This document shows, piece by piece, positions 5,428-6,859 of a stretch of 6,859 bases of DNA; position 1 is the first letter of the stretch; each line of letters begins with the position of its first letter. The position numbers and the translations under genes are program-made. The notes under the pieces are model-generated. The model did not search any database. It was not told where the DNA came from and saw only the letters and a program-made list of their open reading frames with translations. The stretch is from CAVALG01 sp963630555 (lineage in GTDB: Bacteria > Bacillota > Clostridia > Oscillospirales > Acutalibacteraceae): the NCBI GenBank assembly GCA_963630555.1, contig CAVGND010000052.1, positions 1-6,859 on the forward strand, written 5' to 3'.

Positions 5428-6753
5428 TTATCTGATTTTTGCTTTTGCCAGTTTCATCTGCTGGGTCAGCAACCGTTTTGACGGGCAGGAGTAAGAGCAA
5501 CTGCCGCACTCGATACAATATTGCGGATTAAGCGCACGCAAAGCGTCTGTATCCGCCGATTTCATTGCAGTGTCGACCCGTGCGGGAGTCAGGTTCATAG
5601 GGCATGCTGCGGCGCATCTTCCGCAGTGTATGCAGGGCAGCGGTTCGTTAATTGCCGCTTCTGCCTTGCCCATTGCGATAATTGCATTGTTTTGCTTAAG
5701 CACAGGCATATTTATATCGGATATGCAAATGCCCATCATCGGCCCGCCGTACAGTATTTTTTCGGGGTCTTCGGAAAAACCTCCCGCGAAATTTATAACG
5801 TCGGCAATCGAAGCGCCTATTGGAACAATAACGTTTTTTGCTTCTTTAACCGCACTTCCGTCAATTGTCAGACGTTTTGAAACAAGCGGCATACCGGTTT
5901 TTATAAAACGCATAAGGGTTGCTATACTTGTAACATTCATAACAACACAGCCGACATCTGCCGGGAGTTTGCCGATAGGCAATCTTCTGCCTGTGACGTT
6001 GTAGATAAGCACTTTTTCCGCGCCCTGCGGGTATTTTGACGAAAGGCGAACGACCTTTACCGAATCGTCGGAGTCGTATTCATCTCCTGCCATCTGCAAA
6101 AATTTTTCTATTGCAAGCGGCTTGTTTTTTTCTACCGCTATGAACACCCGTTGAAATCCGAGCACTTTTTTAACAAGGTAAATTCCCTGCATAACGTCCT
6201 CGGTATTTTCCATACATTCTCTGTAGTCGGAGGTTATGTACGGCTCACATTCCGCCGCATTTATTATCAGCGTGTCAAGTGTCGCCCCCTCTTTACGGGT
6301 GAGTTTTATGTGTGCCGGGAAACCTGCGCCGCCAAGCCCCACAAGTCCGCATTTTCTTGCTGCGGCAACCAAGTCTTTTTCGGTTTCTACCGGAAACGGC
6401 TTTATTTCGGGGTCGTGTGTCATCTTACCGTCGGAGTTTATAACAACCGCTTCGGCGGCTGCCCCGTTTGTCATAGTAACTGTTTTGATTTCCGCAACCG
6501 TACCCGAAACGCTTGAATGTATGGGTGCGCTTACGGGGCGATCACTGTCGCCTATCTGAGTACCGACATATACCGTGTCCCCTTTTTTAACGGTGGGTGT
6601 GCAGGGTGCGCCGATATGCTGCTGCATCGGTATTACTACAGTTTCGGGCGGCGGCATAATAACCGTTTCCGATTCTGCGGTGTTTTTCATATGATTGAGA
6701 TACGCTCCGCCGTGAAGTTTTGCAACGGGGCGGATGGGTTTTTCTTTTCTCAT
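5428..6753 (-). CDS. rnfC: Rnf complex NADH-side subunit RnfC
   Basis: RnfC is the peripheral subunit that delivers electrons to NAD+. The 441 residues begin with the RnfC N-terminal domain (KPIRPVAKLHGGAYL; biotinyl/barrel-like segment around 38-105). Next comes the nucleotide and FMN binding part with GLVGLGGAGFPAHIKL (136-151), NAAECEPY (165-172), YPQGAEK (241-247) and GGPMMG (336-341). Two [4Fe-4S] motifs follow near the end: C374, C377, C380, C384 and C413, C416, C419, C423. It lacks the long Ala/Lys-rich C-terminal extension of proteobacterial RnfC, as is usual in Firmicutes. It is the first gene of the operon. The ATG at 6751-6753 is preceded in frame by a TTG at 6754-6756. I chose the ATG because it sits better behind the ribosome binding site. 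Confidence 0.96.
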   Translation of the reverse strand: MRKEKPIRPVAKLHGGAYLNHMKNTAESETVIMPPPETVVIPMQQHIGAPCTPTVKKGDTVYVGTQIGDSDRPVSAPIHSSVSGTVAEIKTVTMTNGAAAEAVVINSDGKMTHDPEIKPFPVETEKDLVAAARKCGLVGLGGAGFPAHIKLTRKEGATLDTLIINAAECEPYITSDYRECMENTEDVMQGIYLVKKVLGFQRVFIAVEKNKPLAIEKFLQMAGDEYDSDDSVKVVRLSSKYPQGAEKVLIYNVTGRRLPIGKLPADVGCVVMNVTSIATLMRFIKTGMPLVSKRLTIDGSAVKEAKNVIVPIGASIADVINFAGGFSEDPEKILYGGPMMGICISDINMPVLKQNNAIIAMGKAEAAINEPLPCIHCGRCAAACPMNLTPARVDTAMKSADTDALRALNPQYCIECGSCSYSCPSKRLLTQQMKLAKAKIR

Positions 6754-6756
6754 CAA

Positions 6757-6768
6757 ATCACCTTCCTT
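6757..6768 (-). promoter_or_regulatory. Ribosome binding site of rnfC
   Basis: The minus strand reads AAGGAAGGTGAT, very close to the full anti-Shine-Dalgarno complement AAGGAGGTGAT. The following tandem TTG-ATG gives two possible starts. The ATG has the more normal distance from the GAAGG core (7 nt against 4 nt), so it is the better call. Confidence 0.8.
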
Positions 6769-6794
6769 ATATGAACCGAATAGACAAATCAGCC

Positions 6795-6848
6795 AGGGTA
6801 CAAAGGTTTTTTCGGCTAATCGGAATACTTTAGCGGCTTTGTTGCCCT
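6795..6848 (-). promoter_or_regulatory. Nested hairpin in the rnfC leader, possible regulatory RNA
   Basis: On the minus strand, about 40 nt before the rnfC start codon, three complementary pairs nest in order. AGGG (6845-6848) pairs with CCCT (6795-6798), ACAAAG (6837-6842) with CTTTGT (6800-6805), and GCTAA (6830-6834) with TTAGC (6815-6819), around a 10-base loop. No U run follows, so it is not a simple terminator. The ACCTT at 6803-6807, half in this stem, could instead pair with AAGGT in the rnfC ribosome binding site (6760-6764). I do not recognise it as a known riboswitch class. The window ends just upstream, so it may be part of a larger fold. I saw no convincing promoter in these 103 bases. 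Confidence 0.45.
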
Positions 6849-6859
6849 CCGCTCACAAT

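Noticed and set aside
6777..6803. TTGTAC and TATTCG as a promoter for rnfC
   Set aside because: Poor matches and a 15-base spacer. The promoter more likely lies right of the window.

Overview
The window is dominated by one minus-strand operon encoding a complete six-subunit Rnf complex (ferredoxin:NAD+ oxidoreductase), in the order rnfC-rnfD-rnfG-rnfE-rnfA-rnfB. It is followed 11 nt later by a gene for a DUF1015-family protein. Genes are very tightly packed, with 4- to 8-nt overlaps or 11- to 14-nt gaps. Strong GGAGG-type ribosome binding sites, the CDGEAB gene order and the multi-cluster RnfB all suggest an anaerobic member of the Firmicutes, most likely an uncultured gut-type Clostridia. 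That taxonomic call is inference from gene order and sequence style, not from a search.

Layout on the + strand, left to right. Positions 1-561 are non-coding or degenerate: a terminator hairpin at the left edge, an AT-rich stretch, a short degraded remnant resembling the C-terminal cell-wall sorting signal of a surface protein, and a long symmetric terminator hairpin that ends the rnf operon. Positions 562-1833 hold the DUF1015 gene, 1845-2624 rnfB, 2639-3223 rnfA, 3216-3908 rnfE, 3905-4465 rnfG, 4458-5414 rnfD and 5428-6753 rnfC, all on the minus strand. Positions 6757-6859 are the rnfC leader, which can fold into a three-part nested hairpin.

How the genes work together: the many iron-sulfur clusters of RnfB accept electrons from reduced ferredoxin. 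RnfA and RnfE carry conserved intramembrane cysteines known in this family to hold a shared [2Fe-2S] cluster. RnfD and RnfG carry covalent FMN attachment motifs, and RnfC carries the NAD(H)/FMN site and two [4Fe-4S] clusters. The drop from ferredoxin to NAD+ drives Na+ or H+ export; the sequence does not say which ion. No maturation gene for the flavins (apbE) lies in the window.

The operon itself is a known system with intact genes. The less ordinary points are a perfectly spaced four-cysteine tail on RnfE, two recurring designs of gene junction, a folded leader whose arm could mask the rnfC ribosome binding site, the DUF1015 gene co-translated with rnfB, and the decayed sorting-signal remnant. 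I found no convincing wholly new system.
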